Below the pieces are notes generated by a model. The model was not told the DNA's origin and searched no databases. It saw only the letters and a list, made by a program, of their open reading frames with translations. Of a DNA stretch of 64,000 bases, positions 9,281 to 17,737 are shown in pieces. Location of the stretch: the NCBI RefSeq assembly GCF_018437505.1, contig NZ_CP072467.1, positions 4,116,010-4,180,009 of the forward strand, in the 5' to 3' direction. Made by a program: the position numbers and the translations under genes. This DNA comes from Spiractinospora alimapuensis. GTDB taxonomy: Bacteria; Actinomycetota; Actinomycetes; Streptosporangiales; Streptosporangiaceae. Position 1 is the stretch's first letter. Each line of letters begins with the position of its first letter.

Positions 9281-10138
9281 ATGTCCCAACCCCGCCTGTT
9301 CACCACGCGCGCCGAGGTGACGCACGCCCGTTCCGACGCGGGACGCGTCGCCCTGGTTCCCACGATGGGCGCCCTGCACGAGGGACACCGCGCCCTGATG
9401 GCGCGGGCACGCCAACGTGAGGACGTCGACAGCGTCTGGGTCAGCGTCTTCGTCAACCCACTGCAGTTCGGCCCGACCGAGGACTTCGACCGGTATCCGC
9501 GGGACCTGGACGCGGACCTGGCCGTCTGTGAGGAGGAGGGCGTGTCAGCCGTGTTCGCGCCGAGCACCACGGAGATGTATCCGCTGGGACGCCCCATGGT
9601 GACGGTCCGGGCCGGGGCGATGGGCGACCTCCTGGAAGGGGAATCCCGCCCCGGATTCTTCGACGGGGTCCTCACCGTGGTCACCAAGCTCTTCGCCATC
9701 CTCACCCCCGACATCGCGGTGTTCGGCGAGAAGGACGCCCAACAGTTGGCGATGGTGCGCAGACTCGTCGCCGACCTCTCCCTGCCACCGGAGATCCTCG
9801 GTGTGCCGACTCGACGCGACTCCGACGGGCTCGCGATCTCCAGCCGTAACGTCTATCTCTCCACCGCGGAACGTCACACGGCGCTACGCCTGTCCCAGGG
9901 CCTTCGGGCCGCGGAGGCGGCCCGCGCGGGGGGAGCGGGCGCGGTGCGGAAGGCAGCCCACCAGGAACTGGACGCGGGCACCTCCGACCACCCCCCACTG
10001 AGGCTCGACTACCTGGCGCTGGTCGACCCGGACACCTTCTCCGAGGTGGAGGACGGGTACTCCGGACCCGCGGTGCTGGCGGTCGCGGCCTGGGTGGGCA
10101 CCACCCGACTCATCGACAACGTGCGCGTCACCCTGTGA
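9281..10138 (+). CDS. panC: Pantothenate synthetase
   Basis: ATP-dependent ligation of pantoate and beta-alanine. 285 residues, normal length. The nucleotidyltransferase HIGH-type motif lies in [14 protein letters not shown], followed by [36 protein letters not shown] and the KMSKS-like SSRNVYLS block. ATG 9281 follows an AGGAGA-type ribosome site. No panD-like decarboxylase gene follows; the next 244 nt before coaX hold only a very short frame. Confidence 0.96.
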   Translation: MSQPRLFTTRAEVTHARSDAGRVALVPTMGALHEGHRALMARARQREDVDSVWVSVFVNPLQFGPTEDFDRYPRDLDADLAVCEEEGVSAVFAPSTTEMYPLGRPMVTVRAGAMGDLLEGESRPGFFDGVLTVVTKLFAILTPDIAVFGEKDAQQLAMVRRLVADLSLPPEILGVPTRRDSDGLAISSRNVYLSTAERHTALRLSQGLRAAEAARAGGAGAVRKAAHQELDAGTSDHPPLRLDYLALVDPDTFSEVEDGYSGPAVLAVAAWVGTTRLIDNVRVTL

Positions 10139-10382
10139 GCGACACCTGGAGCGCGGGGCGTGACGTCACGACCTGAGCGCCGCCCCCGCGCACCCGGGGA
10201 GGCCCCGTGGAGGGGGCCGATCCGTCGATGCCGGCCTCTCTGGTGGCGACTTCTGGGAGGATGTCCTGAATCCATGCGAAGGTGAACCTCGAGGGCGAGG
10301 AGATCGTCTTTGAGAATGTGGAGGGCACACCGATGGACACAGCGCACGCCTCTGCCCACGCCGGGATGGGAGTTGGCGCCTG

Positions 10383-11324
10383 ATGCTGCTGACCATTGAC
10401 GTGGGCAACACTCATACGGTGCTCGGTCTGTTCCAGGGTGACCACCTGCTGGACCACTGGCGGGTCGCCACCGAGGCCCGGCGTAGCGCCGACGAGTGGG
10501 CCGTCCTCGTGCACGGCCTCATGTCCACACGCGGACACGTTCCCCCGCGCCCCGGCGGAGCGGCCCACGCCGCACCCAGCGCCGGCGAGGGCGGAGGAAC
10601 GACCGAGACCGGCGTGCGCGCGCGAACCTCCGGTGCCGAGCCGGACACCGACGGCGCCGCCGACACCGGAGCGGGCGGGGACGACACCTCCGGTCAGGGG
10701 GAGGAGATCCACGGCATCGCCCTGTGTGCCACGGTGCCGCCCGTGCAACACGAGATGCGGGAGATGTTCCATCGCCACTATCCAGGTGTCCCCGCGGTCG
10801 TGGTGGAACCCGGAGTGCGCACCGGAGTGCCGATCCGGGTCGACAACCCGAAGGAGGTCGGCAGCGACCGGATCGTCAACACGCTCGCGGCGGTGCGCCA
10901 GTTCGGTGGCCCGTGCGTCATCGTCGACTTCGGGACCGCGACGATCTTCGACGCCGTCAGCGCGAAGGGCGAGTACCTCGGCGGTGCGATCGCCCCGGGG
11001 ATCGACATCTCCGTCGAGGCGTTGTCCCAGCGCGGCTCGCAACTGCACATGGTGGAGATCGTGAAGCCACGTAGTTCCATCGCCAAGAGCACGGCGGAGG
11101 CGCTGCGTTCGGGCATCGTCTTCGGATTCGCGGGACAGGTCGACGGCCTGGTGGAACGAATGGCACGGGAACTCGGTGCCCCCGAGGACGTGACCGTCGT
11201 GGCCACGGGCGACCTGGCCTCCATCGTGGTCCACGAGTGCCGTCGCGTCGACGTCCACGAACCGTGGCTGACGCTCAACGGACTCCGACTCGTTTACGAG
11301 CGCAACGCCCCGACGACACTCTGA
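10383..11324 (+). CDS. coaX: Type III pantothenate kinase with a ~55-residue insertion
   Basis: First step of CoA synthesis from pantothenate. 313 residues against about 255-265 usual. Core motifs are intact: DVGNTHTVLG (phosphate loop), PKEVGSDRIVN, DFGTATIFDAV and GGAIAPGIDIS. The excess is a Gly/Ala/Thr/Asp-rich, probably disordered segment at residues 51-106 (about 10533-10700) between the second helix and the GIALCATVPP strand. It keeps frame and is as GC-rich as its surroundings, so it looks like loop growth, not a broken gene. The start is preceded by TGATG, where a 33-codon frame from 10282 ends; that frame lacks a ribosome site and is not called. Confidence 0.93.
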   Translation: MLLTIDVGNTHTVLGLFQGDHLLDHWRVATEARRSADEWAVLVHGLMSTRGHVPPRPGGAAHAAPSAGEGGGTTETGVRARTSGAEPDTDGAADTGAGGDDTSGQGEEIHGIALCATVPPVQHEMREMFHRHYPGVPAVVVEPGVRTGVPIRVDNPKEVGSDRIVNTLAAVRQFGGPCVIVDFGTATIFDAVSAKGEYLGGAIAPGIDISVEALSQRGSQLHMVEIVKPRSSIAKSTAEALRSGIVFGFAGQVDGLVERMARELGAPEDVTVVATGDLASIVVHECRRVDVHEPWLTLNGLRLVYERNAPTTL

Positions 11325-11401
11325 CCGAGACCCAAATGTAACCTTGTGGTCGGAAGGTGGGGATACTTCTGATTCTCCGCAGGTCAGAACCGATAGCGGT
11401 C

Positions 11402-11419
11402 GACTCCTCGCGAGGAGTC
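11402..11419. promoter_or_regulatory. Perfect 18-nt palindrome downstream of coaX
   Basis: GACTCCTCG-CGAGGAGTC is a perfect dyad with no loop. It lies in the 397-nt gap (11325-11721) between coaX and the next gene, 66 nt before a promoter-like element. It could be an operator or part of the coaX 3' end; there is no T-run, so I do not call it a terminator. Confidence 0.45.
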
Positions 11420-11467
11420 AAGGAAGAGGGATGCGCCGGTCGCGGGGCCGAGGGTGTTTATCGGATC

Positions 11468-11497
11468 TTGACGCTTTTTCACGGCCGGCATTAAGGT
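11468..11497 (+). promoter_or_regulatory. Probable housekeeping promoter for the HTH gene
   Basis: TTGACG at 11468-11473, 18-nt spacer, TAAGGT at 11492-11497. This is a good match to the actinobacterial main sigma factor consensus. It would give a leader of about 215 nt before the HTH gene at 11722. I found no known riboswitch in that leader, which ends with GGGGG-CTA-CCCCC (11642-11654) and then a strong AGGAGG site. Confidence 0.5.
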
Positions 11498-11721
11498 TCC
11501 TGTGCGAGCGGTTCCGCTGACCCAGTGGGTCACGTGCCGAACAACCGAAGATGACGCGAGTGGGCCGACGGCCACGCTCGCGAAGCCAGCACGACGCGTG
11601 TGGTCCGTCCGTCCCGGATCTCAGTTGCGCCGGCCGGTTTTGGGGGCTACCCCCATTCTTCTCCGGGGTTCCATCGTGACGAGTCAGCGTGTTCCGCGCT
11701 CATATCGATGAGGAGGACGGA

Positions 11722-11967
11722 GTGGAACAGGCCACACTTGTACGCGCCCCTGAGGTCAGCGTTGAACCCGGGCTGCCGACTCTAGACGCGGGCGAGGCGC
11801 GGCTTCTGGCCGAGATCGCCAGCGGAGTGACCACTGACGTGGCCGCACGCCATCTGGAGCTCAGTGCTCGTACGTTGCGCCGGCGCCTACGTTCGATCTG
11901 TGACCGCCTTGACGTCAACACCCCGATCGAGGCGGTCGTGTGGGCCGCCCGCCACGGCTACATCTGA
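11722..11967 (+). CDS. Small LuxR-type helix-turn-helix regulator
   Basis: 81 residues, essentially a lone DNA-binding domain: LDAGEARLLAEIASGVTTDVAARHLELSARTLRRRLRSICDRLDVNTPIEAVVWAARHGYI is the layout of the LuxR/NarL C-terminal four-helix domain (described here by its landmarks EARLLAEIASG, SARTLRRRLRSI and AVVWAARHGY). There is no receiver or ligand domain, so control must come from its level or from a partner. GTG 11722 is chosen over the earlier ATG 11689 because AGGAGG lies 5 nt upstream. Located between coaX and a GNAT gene; target genes unknown. Confidence 0.85.
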   Translation: MEQATLVRAPEVSVEPGLPTLDAGEARLLAEIASGVTTDVAARHLELSARTLRRRLRSICDRLDVNTPIEAVVWAARHGYI

Positions 11968-12054
11968 TTCCCGTGGTCCGGCCGTGCTGATCGGCCGCCG
12001 CGGCTGACGAAGAACGGTGTCAAGACGGTGGGCATCCGCGGATAGGCTGCCCGC

Positions 12055-12570
12055 GTGGAAATCACCGTTCGCCGAGCCCGCACCCGAGACGTGTCCAGCA
12101 TCCGTCGCTTGGTCGATGCCTACAGCTCCGAGCGACGGGTGCTACGTAAGACCACGGTGAATCTGTACGAGGACATTCAGGAGTTCTGGGTCGCGGAACG
12201 TCACCAAGACGGGGATTCCGCTTTGGTCGGCTGTGGGGCCCTCCACGTGCTGTGGGAGGACCTGGCCGAGGTTCGCACGGTCGCGGTGGATCCCGCGCTG
12301 CGCGGCCACGGTGTCGGACATCGGCTCGTGGAATCCCTTTTGGCCACCGCCAAGGAACTTGGGGTGCGCCGGGTCTTCTGTCTGACCTTCGAGACCGGGT
12401 TCTTCGCCCGCCACGGCTTCCAGCCAATCCAGGGAACCCCGATCTCGGCGAAGGTGTATGAGGAACTTCTGGGTTCCTACGACGAGGGTGTCGCCGAATT
12501 CCTGGATCTGGAACGGGTCAAGCCAAATACTCTCGGCAACACTCGAATGCTGCTGCATCTCGACAGGTGA
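12055..12570 (+). CDS. Amino-acid N-acetyltransferase (GNAT; Rv2747/ArgA-like)
   Basis: 171 residues, one GNAT domain: RRLVDAYSSERRVLRKTTVNLYEDIQEFWVAE at the start is typical of the short actinobacterial ArgA-type enzyme, which acetylates glutamate or glutamine for arginine synthesis. The acetyl-CoA loop reads VDPALRGHGVGHRLVESLL, and LTFETGFFARHGFQPI follows. GTG 12055 lies only 6 nt after a TAGGCT -10 element (12043-12048), so the transcript is probably leaderless. Substrate assignment rests on family resemblance. Confidence 0.85.
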   Translation: MEITVRRARTRDVSSIRRLVDAYSSERRVLRKTTVNLYEDIQEFWVAERHQDGDSALVGCGALHVLWEDLAEVRTVAVDPALRGHGVGHRLVESLLATAKELGVRRVFCLTFETGFFARHGFQPIQGTPISAKVYEELLGSYDEGVAEFLDLERVKPNTLGNTRMLLHLDR

Positions 12571-12932
12571 GCAAACTCACGGCCACTTCGCCCGACTCAC
12601 ATCGCCTCCCCCGTGGATGCTCGGTCACACCGATTGCGTAGAGTGCAGCCACGTGTCCCGACTTGTTCCGTTCCGGGGGCTCTGGCAATGGGGCCGGTGT
12701 TCAGCCCGGGGTGCCAGCAAGTATCGTTACGGCAGGAGTGCTTCAGTCTCGTGGTGGCGGTTGGGTGAGGCCCGGCAGGGCCGTCCCTCCAAGAATCCCT
12801 CTTGTTGATTCTGGCGTCTTGGGCCTCGGGATGGCAGGGGTGAGTGTCGCGCCGGTCGCAGAAGGCTCCCAGGAACTTCCAAGGGAGTCGGTAGGAGGCC
12901 GTGGGGGCCGAGGATTCGGACTTCCCCGCCAC
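12571..12932. other. Gene-free interval after the GNAT gene
   Basis: About 360 nt with no frame I can support. A hairpin at 12789-12814 (CCA-A-GAATC paired with GATTCTGG, one bulged base) may end the GNAT transcript, but it lacks a T-run. Otherwise I see nothing distinctive. Confidence 0.4.
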
Positions 12933-12961
12933 TTACGGTAATTGCTCCATAAAGTTATATC
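12933..12961 (+). promoter_or_regulatory. Promoter-like element before the small membrane protein
   Basis: TTACGG (12933-12938), 17-nt spacer, TATATC (12956-12961), in a local AT-rich patch. Expected transcription start is about 12968, just ahead of the 85-residue gene. Confidence 0.5.
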
Positions 12962-12981
12962 CAGGAAGGCGTTTGCGTTCG

Positions 12982-13239
12982 ATGTGGGATGTATTGTCGG
13001 CCATCATCCCCCCGGCTGTTGTCGCGGCGGTGTTCTGCACGGCGATCTACAAGCTGCTCCGCTCGGAGATGGCGCCTAGAACCTCTGATGGCCGTCGAGT
13101 TAGCGAACGCCCTGCTCGGCGCGCTGAGGCCACCACATTCGCAAACTCGGATGGTGCGGAGGCCACGCAGGGGAAACCGCGTGAGTCGGCGGGGGACGTC
13201 GAAACGGAGCGAGGCGGAAGCGACGCTGAGCGCGATTAG
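12982..13239 (+). CDS. Small single-pass membrane protein, function unknown
   Basis: 85 residues. The N-terminus (MWDVLSAIIPPAVVAAVFCTA) is one hydrophobic segment, followed by a basic KLLRSE turn and a hydrophilic Arg/Glu/Ala-rich tail that ends in EXRGGSDAERD-like acidic sequence. Small proteins of this design, with a PPAV-type membrane segment, are common in actinobacteria, but I know no function. ATG 12982 is preceded by AGGAAGG at 12 nt; an in-frame TTG at 12973 is an alternative. Codon use is less GC-biased than neighbours, so some doubt remains that it is real. Confidence 0.55.
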   Translation: MWDVLSAIIPPAVVAAVFCTAIYKLLRSEMAPRTSDGRRVSERPARRAEATTFANSDGAEATQGKPRESAGDVETERGGSDAERD

Positions 13240-13599
13240 ACGTGCTCGCCTTGTTGCCCCTATCTGTGCTGTTGCCGCTATCTGTGGTGTGACTTTGCTT
13301 GCTCCCGTGCGGCCGCGGGTGCTTAAGAAGCCGACGGTTACGCTCCCCCAAACAACGGCATTCTCAGGACACTCGCAGGTAAAGAGCCACACGAGTGGTC
13401 TCATGCCTTAAGCTTCCTTACAGAGGCACGCACGATGACCGCATTGCGGAAGTCGGTGTGTGTGTCCCCCTCGTCTTTGGCGGGTGGGAGTGAAGCGTTC
13501 CTCGCGCGGCACAGGGTCCCCCCGCCCACCGCTCCAGAAATTATGGAGCAACGCGTCAACTCCATGGAGTGGCGTGGTTTTTGCCGACGTGAGCCCGAA
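13240..13599. other. Gene-free interval upstream of lsr2
   Basis: About 360 nt with short unconvincing frames only. It contains a hairpin GCTCCA-gaaatta-TGGAGC (about 13530-13548) and a perfect 12-nt palindrome ACTCCATGGAGT at 13559-13570, both close to the lsr2 promoter. They could be regulatory, or Lsr2 autoregulation targets, but no evidence beyond position supports this. Confidence 0.35.
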
Positions 13600-13627
13600 T
13601 TGTCATTCCACGACGATCGGGTATATC
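13600..13627 (+). promoter_or_regulatory. lsr2 promoter
   Basis: TTGTCA (13600-13605), 16-nt spacer, TATATC (13622-13627), continuing into AT-rich GATAATTA. The leader to the lsr2 start is about 40 nt. Confidence 0.55.
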
Positions 13628-13676
13628 TTGATAATTAGGTGCTGTACTGCACTGCACTCCGGAAAGGTTTGTATCG

Positions 13677-14009
13677 ATGGCACAAAAGGTCCAGGTGCTC
13701 CTCGTCGACGACCTCGACGGCGGCGAAGCCGAAGAAACCGTGCAGTTCGCCGTTGACGGGTCGGCATACGAGATCGATCTCAGTGGCAAGAACGCCGCGA
13801 AGCTGCGCGAGACACTGGCTCCCTACGTTGAGGTGGCACGGAAAGCACAGACCAGCAAGGGGCGTCGTGGGCGTCTCCAGCGCAGCCAGCCCAGCCGTGA
13901 GCGCAGTGCGGAGATCCGCAAGTGGGCGAAGGAGCACGGTAAGCAGGTCAACGAGCGGGGGCGTATCCCCCAGTCGATCGTCGCCGAGTACGAGGCGGCG
14001 CAGCGCTGA
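13677..14009 (+). CDS. lsr2: Nucleoid-associated xenogeneic silencer Lsr2
   Basis: 110-residue H-NS-like protein that bridges AT-rich DNA and silences acquired genes. The N-terminal dimerisation half shows QVLLVDDLDGGEAEETVQFAVDGSAYEIDLS; a flexible basic linker (QTSKGRRGRLQRSQPSRER) follows; the C-terminal DNA-binding half ends with IRKWAKEHGKQVNERGRIP, whose Arg-Gly-Arg is the AT-hook-like minor-groove anchor. ATG 13677 has GGAAAGG about 10 nt upstream. It has its own promoter and a strong terminator, so it is a single-gene unit between small regulators and clpC, the usual actinobacterial location. Confidence 0.96.
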   Translation: MAQKVQVLLVDDLDGGEAEETVQFAVDGSAYEIDLSGKNAAKLRETLAPYVEVARKAQTSKGRRGRLQRSQPSRERSAEIRKWAKEHGKQVNERGRIPQSIVAEYEAAQR

Positions 14010-14030
14010 GCCGCGCGTACGTTCGGCCAA

Positions 14031-14070
14031 GCGGCCCGCTGTCCTCCGGGTGACCGGAGCGGCGGGCCGT
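14031..14070 (+). terminator. lsr2 terminator
   Basis: GCGGCCCGCTG...CGGCGGGCCG outer arms enclose CTCCGG-GTGA-CCGGAG. This is a strong two-part stem starting 22 nt after the lsr2 stop. The right arm abuts the ClgR-like box of clpC. Confidence 0.75.
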
Positions 14071-14085
14071 TCGCTTGCGGCGTAC
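14069..14085 (+). promoter_or_regulatory. ClgR-like activator box upstream of clpC
   Basis: GTTCGC-TTGCG-GCGTAC. The Clp gene regulator ClgR of streptomycetes and corynebacteria recognises GTTCGC-N5-GCG-type sites upstream of clp genes. Here the box lies directly upstream of the promoter-like hexamers of clpC, the position expected for activation. The match and position are seen; binding is inferred. Confidence 0.6.
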
Positions 14086-14114
14086 TTGGAACACTGGCGC
14101 CCCGTTTGGTAGTT
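14086..14114 (+). promoter_or_regulatory. Probable clpC promoter
   Basis: TTGGAA at 14086-14091 and a TAGTT-containing -10 region near 14108-14114 at 16-18 nt spacing, immediately after the ClgR-like box. The predicted leader is about 220 nt and GC-rich, with no known regulatory RNA recognised in it. Confidence 0.4.
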
Positions 14115-14340
14115 GGATGAGGGTGAAAGCCCTATCGTCGGGGAAAGTTTTTGGCAGACGTTCAGTACGGAGCTGTGCGGGATGTCGAGGTCGGGCCGTC
14201 CGGGCAACCGGCCGGCGCGGCAGGTCCGGGTGCGACGGGTTGCGTCCCCGGGGAGGCCGGGTTCTCCCCAGGGGCCGGTATGCGGAAAGCGAGGGTCGGG
14301 ATCCGGCCCTGCCTGACCGCTCTGTGAGGAGCGACGAGAC

Positions 14341-16854
14341 ATGTTCGAGAGGTTTACCGATCGCGCGCGGCGCGTGGTGGTCCTGGCCCAGGAAGAGGCC
14401 AGGATGCTCAACCACAACTACATCGGCACTGAGCACATCCTGCTTGGCCTGATTCACGAGGGTGAGGGCGTCGCCGCCAAGGCCCTGGAGAGTCTGGGCA
14501 TCAGCCTCGAAGCGGTGCGCCAGCAGGTCGAGGAGATTATCGGGCAGGGCCAGCAGGCCCCGTCCGGGCACATTCCCTTCACCCCACGGGCGAAGAAGGT
14601 GCTGGAACTGTCGCTGCGAGAGGCACTCCAGCTCGGGCACAACTACATCGGTACCGAGCACATCCTGCTCGGTCTCATCCGCGAGGGTGAGGGCGTCGCC
14701 GCCCAGGTGTTGGTGAAGCTCGGAGCGGACCTCAATCGCGTGCGCCAGCAGGTCATCCAGCTTCTGCACGGCTACCAGGGCAAGGAGCCCCAGGCCGCCG
14801 GCACCGCGTCGGAGTCCGCACCGTCGACGTCCCTGGTGCTGGACCAGTTCGGCCGGAACCTGACCCAGGCGGCCCGGGAGAGCAAGCTCGACCCCGTGAT
14901 CGGTCGCGACACCGAAATCGAGCGGGTCATGCAGGTGCTGTCCCGCCGGACCAAGAACAACCCGGTCCTCATCGGTGAGCCCGGTGTCGGTAAGACGGCG
15001 GTCGTCGAGGGGCTCGCCCAGAAGATCGTGAAGGGCGAGATTCCGGAGACGCTGAAGGACAAGCAGCTCTACACCCTGGACCTGGGCGCGCTGGTCGCCG
15101 GTAGCCGGTACCGCGGTGACTTCGAGGAGCGCCTGAAGAAGGTGCTCAAGGAGATCCGTACCCGCGGCGACATCATCCTGTTCATCGACGAGCTGCACAC
15201 GCTCGTGGGCGCGGGCGCCGCCGAGGGCGCGATCGACGCCGCCAGCATCCTCAAGCCGATGCTGGCGCGGGGCGAGCTGCAGACCATCGGCGCCACCACG
15301 CTGGACGAGTACCGCAAGCACCTGGAGAAGGACGCGGCGCTGGAGCGTCGTTTCCAGCCGATCCAGGTGGACGAGCCCACGATCGCGCACACCATCGAGA
15401 TCCTGAAGGGCCTGCGGGACCGCTACGAGGCGCACCACCGCGTGTCCATCACCGACTCGGCGTTGGTCTCCGCGGCGCAACTCGCCGACCGCTACATCTC
15501 CGACCGCTTCCTGCCGGACAAGGCGATCGACCTGATCGACGAGGCCGGCTCGCGGATGCGGATCCGTCGGATGACGGCGCCGCCGGACCTGCGCGAGTAC
15601 GACGACAAGATCGCCGACGTCCGTAAGGACAAGGAGTCCGCGATCGACGCGCAGGACTTCGAACGCGCGGCGTCGCTGCGGGACGACGAGAAGCAGTTGT
15701 TGTCCCGTAAGGCGCAGCGGGAGAAGGAGTGGAAGGCCGGCGACATGGATGTCGTGGCCGAGGTGAACGAGGAACTCATCGCCGAGGTGCTGGCCACCGC
15801 GACCGGGATCCCGGTGTTCAAGCTGACGGAGGAGGAGTCCTCGCGTCTGCTGCACATGGAAGACGAGCTGCACCGCCGGGTGATCGGTCAGGACGACGCC
15901 ATCAAGGCGCTGTCGCAGGCCATTCGCCGTACGCGTGCGGGTCTGAAGGACCCCAAGCGTCCCGGTGGGTCCTTCATCTTCGCCGGGCCGTCGGGTGTCG
16001 GCAAGACCGAGCTGTCCAAGACCCTGGCCGAGTTCCTGTTCGGGGACGAGGAGTCGCTGATCCAGCTCGACATGAGCGAGTTCATGGAGAAGCACACCGT
16101 CTCCCGGCTGTTCGGCTCGCCACCCGGGTACGTCGGCTACGAGGAGGGCGGCCAGCTCACCGAGAAGGTGCGTCGTAAGCCGTTCTCCGTGGTGCTGTTC
16201 GACGAGATCGAGAAGGCGCACAACGACATCTTCAACTCGCTCCTGCAGGTGCTGGAGGAGGGGCGGCTCACCGACGCCCAGGGTCGGAACGTCGACTTCA
16301 AGAACACCGTCATCATCATGACGACGAACCTGGGCACGGGGGACATCTCCAAGGGCGTGGCCATGGGCTTCGCCAAGGAGAACGACTCCAAGACCAACTA
16401 CGAGCGGATGAAGTCGAAGGTCCAGGAGGAGCTGAAGAGCAACTTCCGGCCGGAGTTCCTGAACCGTGTCGACGACGTGATCGTCTTCCACCAGCTCACC
16501 CAGGACGAGATCATCAACATCGTCGACCTGATGGCCGCCCAACTGGACGAGCGCCTGAAGGACCGCGACATGGGTCTGGAGCTGCGCGGCGACGCGAAGA
16601 ACCTGCTCGCGCAGCGTGGCTACGACCCCGTGCTGGGTGCCCGGCCGCTTCGGCGGACGATCCAGCGCGAGATCGAGGACCAGCTCTCGGAGAAGATCCT
16701 GTTCGGCGACGTCAAGCCGGGCCAGATCGTCATCGTCGACACCGAGGGCACCGGCGACGACGCCACGTTCACCTTCCGCGGCGTGCCGAAGCCGGACTCG
16801 GTGCCGGACGCGCCGCCGGTGGAGGAGCAGCCGGCCGCGGGCGGGTCGGAGTAG
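14341..16854 (+). CDS. clpC: ATP-dependent unfoldase ClpC
   Basis: 837-residue class I Hsp100 that feeds proteins to ClpP. Order of parts: two Clp_N repeats ([20 protein letters not shown] and its copy [18 protein letters not shown]); AAA-1 with Walker A GEPGVGKT at residues 212-219; a UVR-type middle coiled segment ([18 protein letters not shown]); AAA-2 with Walker A GPSGVGKT at 549-556 and FDEIEKAH; and the C-terminal D2-small domain. Full length with no defects. It has its own promoter with a ClgR-like box and a strong terminator, so it is monocistronic. Partner clpP genes are outside the window. Confidence 0.98.
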   Translation: MFERFTDRARRVVVLAQEEARMLNHNYIGTEHILLGLIHEGEGVAAKALESLGISLEAVRQQVEEIIGQGQQAPSGHIPFTPRAKKVLELSLREALQLGHNYIGTEHILLGLIREGEGVAAQVLVKLGADLNRVRQQVIQLLHGYQGKEPQAAGTASESAPSTSLVLDQFGRNLTQAARESKLDPVIGRDTEIERVMQVLSRRTKNNPVLIGEPGVGKTAVVEGLAQKIVKGEIPETLKDKQLYTLDLGALVAGSRYRGDFEERLKKVLKEIRTRGDIILFIDELHTLVGAGAAEGAIDAASILKPMLARGELQTIGATTLDEYRKHLEKDAALERRFQPIQVDEPTIAHTIEILKGLRDRYEAHHRVSITDSALVSAAQLADRYISDRFLPDKAIDLIDEAGSRMRIRRMTAPPDLREYDDKIADVRKDKESAIDAQDFERAASLRDDEKQLLSRKAQREKEWKAGDMDVVAEVNEELIAEVLATATGIPVFKLTEEESSRLLHMEDELHRRVIGQDDAIKALSQAIRRTRAGLKDPKRPGGSFIFAGPSGVGKTELSKTLAEFLFGDEESLIQLDMSEFMEKHTVSRLFGSPPGYVGYEEGGQLTEKVRRKPFSVVLFDEIEKAHNDIFNSLLQVLEEGRLTDAQGRNVDFKNTVIIMTTNLGTGDISKGVAMGFAKENDSKTNYERMKSKVQEELKSNFRPEFLNRVDDVIVFHQLTQDEIINIVDLMAAQLDERLKDRDMGLELRGDAKNLLAQRGYDPVLGARPLRRTIQREIEDQLSEKILFGDVKPGQIVIVDTEGTGDDATFTFRGVPKPDSVPDAPPVEEQPAAGGSE

Positions 16855-16926
16855 ACGTGGTTCCCACCACGGAGTAGTTCCGGCGCGGTGGGGCGTGTGA
16901 CCGGAGTCGGTCACCAGAACGCGCGA

Positions 16927-16960
16927 GTGGGCGGGCACCTGCAGTTCGGTGCCCGCCCAC
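16927..16960 (+). terminator. clpC terminator
   Basis: Perfect 13-bp stem GTGGGCGGGCACC / GGTGCCCGCCCAC with an 8-nt loop, 70 nt after the clpC stop. Confidence 0.8.
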
Positions 16961-16994
16961 TGCCGTGTCCGACGGATTTCGATAGTGTTCCTTC

Positions 16995-17684
16995 GTGTCC
17001 TTCGGCCGCGGCGCCGCCCCCGACGGGCTTGCGACGCCCCACCAGAACTGGAGCCTGGTACGCGCCCCGTGGTGGCGTCGTGTGCTTCCACACCGTCCGC
17101 TGCGTTGGGCGGCCGTTCTCCTGCTGACCGCGGCCGTTTCCGGGTACTTCGCGGTGCGCGAGCTGCTGCCCTCCTCCGAACCGGAGTTCCCACTGCTCGC
17201 TCAGGGGCGTGAGGAGGCCGGCGACATTCCCGGTGTGCAGACCTTCGATATCGACTCCCGGGAGCACACCGACGAGCCCGTGGACTATCCACAGGATCCA
17301 CCCGTTGGCGGCCCGCACACCACGGAGTGGTTGAACTGCGGAATCTACCCAGACGAGGACGGTGTGGTGGTGGAGAGCGCGGTGCACGCGATGGAACACG
17401 GCACCGTGTGGATCACCCATCAGCACGACCTCCCCGAGGAGGACCTGGACGCGCTCTACGCCCACTACCACCCCGGCGCGTTCGTGGTGATCAGCCCGAT
17501 GGAGGGCCTCGGTGCTCCGATCGTGGTCTCCGCGTGGGGCAAGCAGCTCGGCCTGGCCAGCGCGACCGACACCCGGCTGGAGGAGTTCCTTCGCCGGTAC
17601 GAGCGTGGCCCGCAGACACCAGGGCACGGAGGTCCGTGTACTGGGGGAGTGGGCGAGCCGGTGATCGATCCCTCCGGCCTGTGA
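16995..17684 (+). CDS. DUF3105 membrane-anchored protein
   Basis: 229 residues. A short basic cytoplasmic N-terminus (RAPWWRRVLPHRPLR) precedes one membrane segment (WAAVLLLTAAVSGYFAV); the rest is an extracytoplasmic DUF3105 domain with its typical HTTEWLNCGIY, VHAMEHGTVWITH and AHYHPGAFVVISPM blocks. His-rich conserved positions suggest metal binding, but no function is established. The start of the frame is used; RBS evidence is weak. Convergent with mutY, separated by about 50 nt. Confidence 0.85.
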   Translation: MSFGRGAAPDGLATPHQNWSLVRAPWWRRVLPHRPLRWAAVLLLTAAVSGYFAVRELLPSSEPEFPLLAQGREEAGDIPGVQTFDIDSREHTDEPVDYPQDPPVGGPHTTEWLNCGIYPDEDGVVVESAVHAMEHGTVWITHQHDLPEEDLDALYAHYHPGAFVVISPMEGLGAPIVVSAWGKQLGLASATDTRLEEFLRRYERGPQTPGHGGPCTGGVGEPVIDPSGL

Positions 17685-17737
17685 CCGACTCCCGGCGCGT
17701 GGGGGAGCTCCGGGAGGTGACCACTCCCTCACCGTTC

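Noticed and set aside
10282-10383. 33-codon frame overlapping the coaX start (TGATG), possible panD remnant or leader peptide
   Set aside because: No ribosome site and no resemblance to aspartate decarboxylase; retained only as a note under coaX.
13435-13638. 67-codon frame upstream of lsr2
   Set aside because: Unconvincing composition; it overlaps the lsr2 promoter and dyads and has no ribosome site.
13948-17301. 1117-codon frame on the minus strand across clpC
   Set aside because: Antisense shadow of clpC created by high GC at third codon positions; no domain pattern and low-complexity composition.
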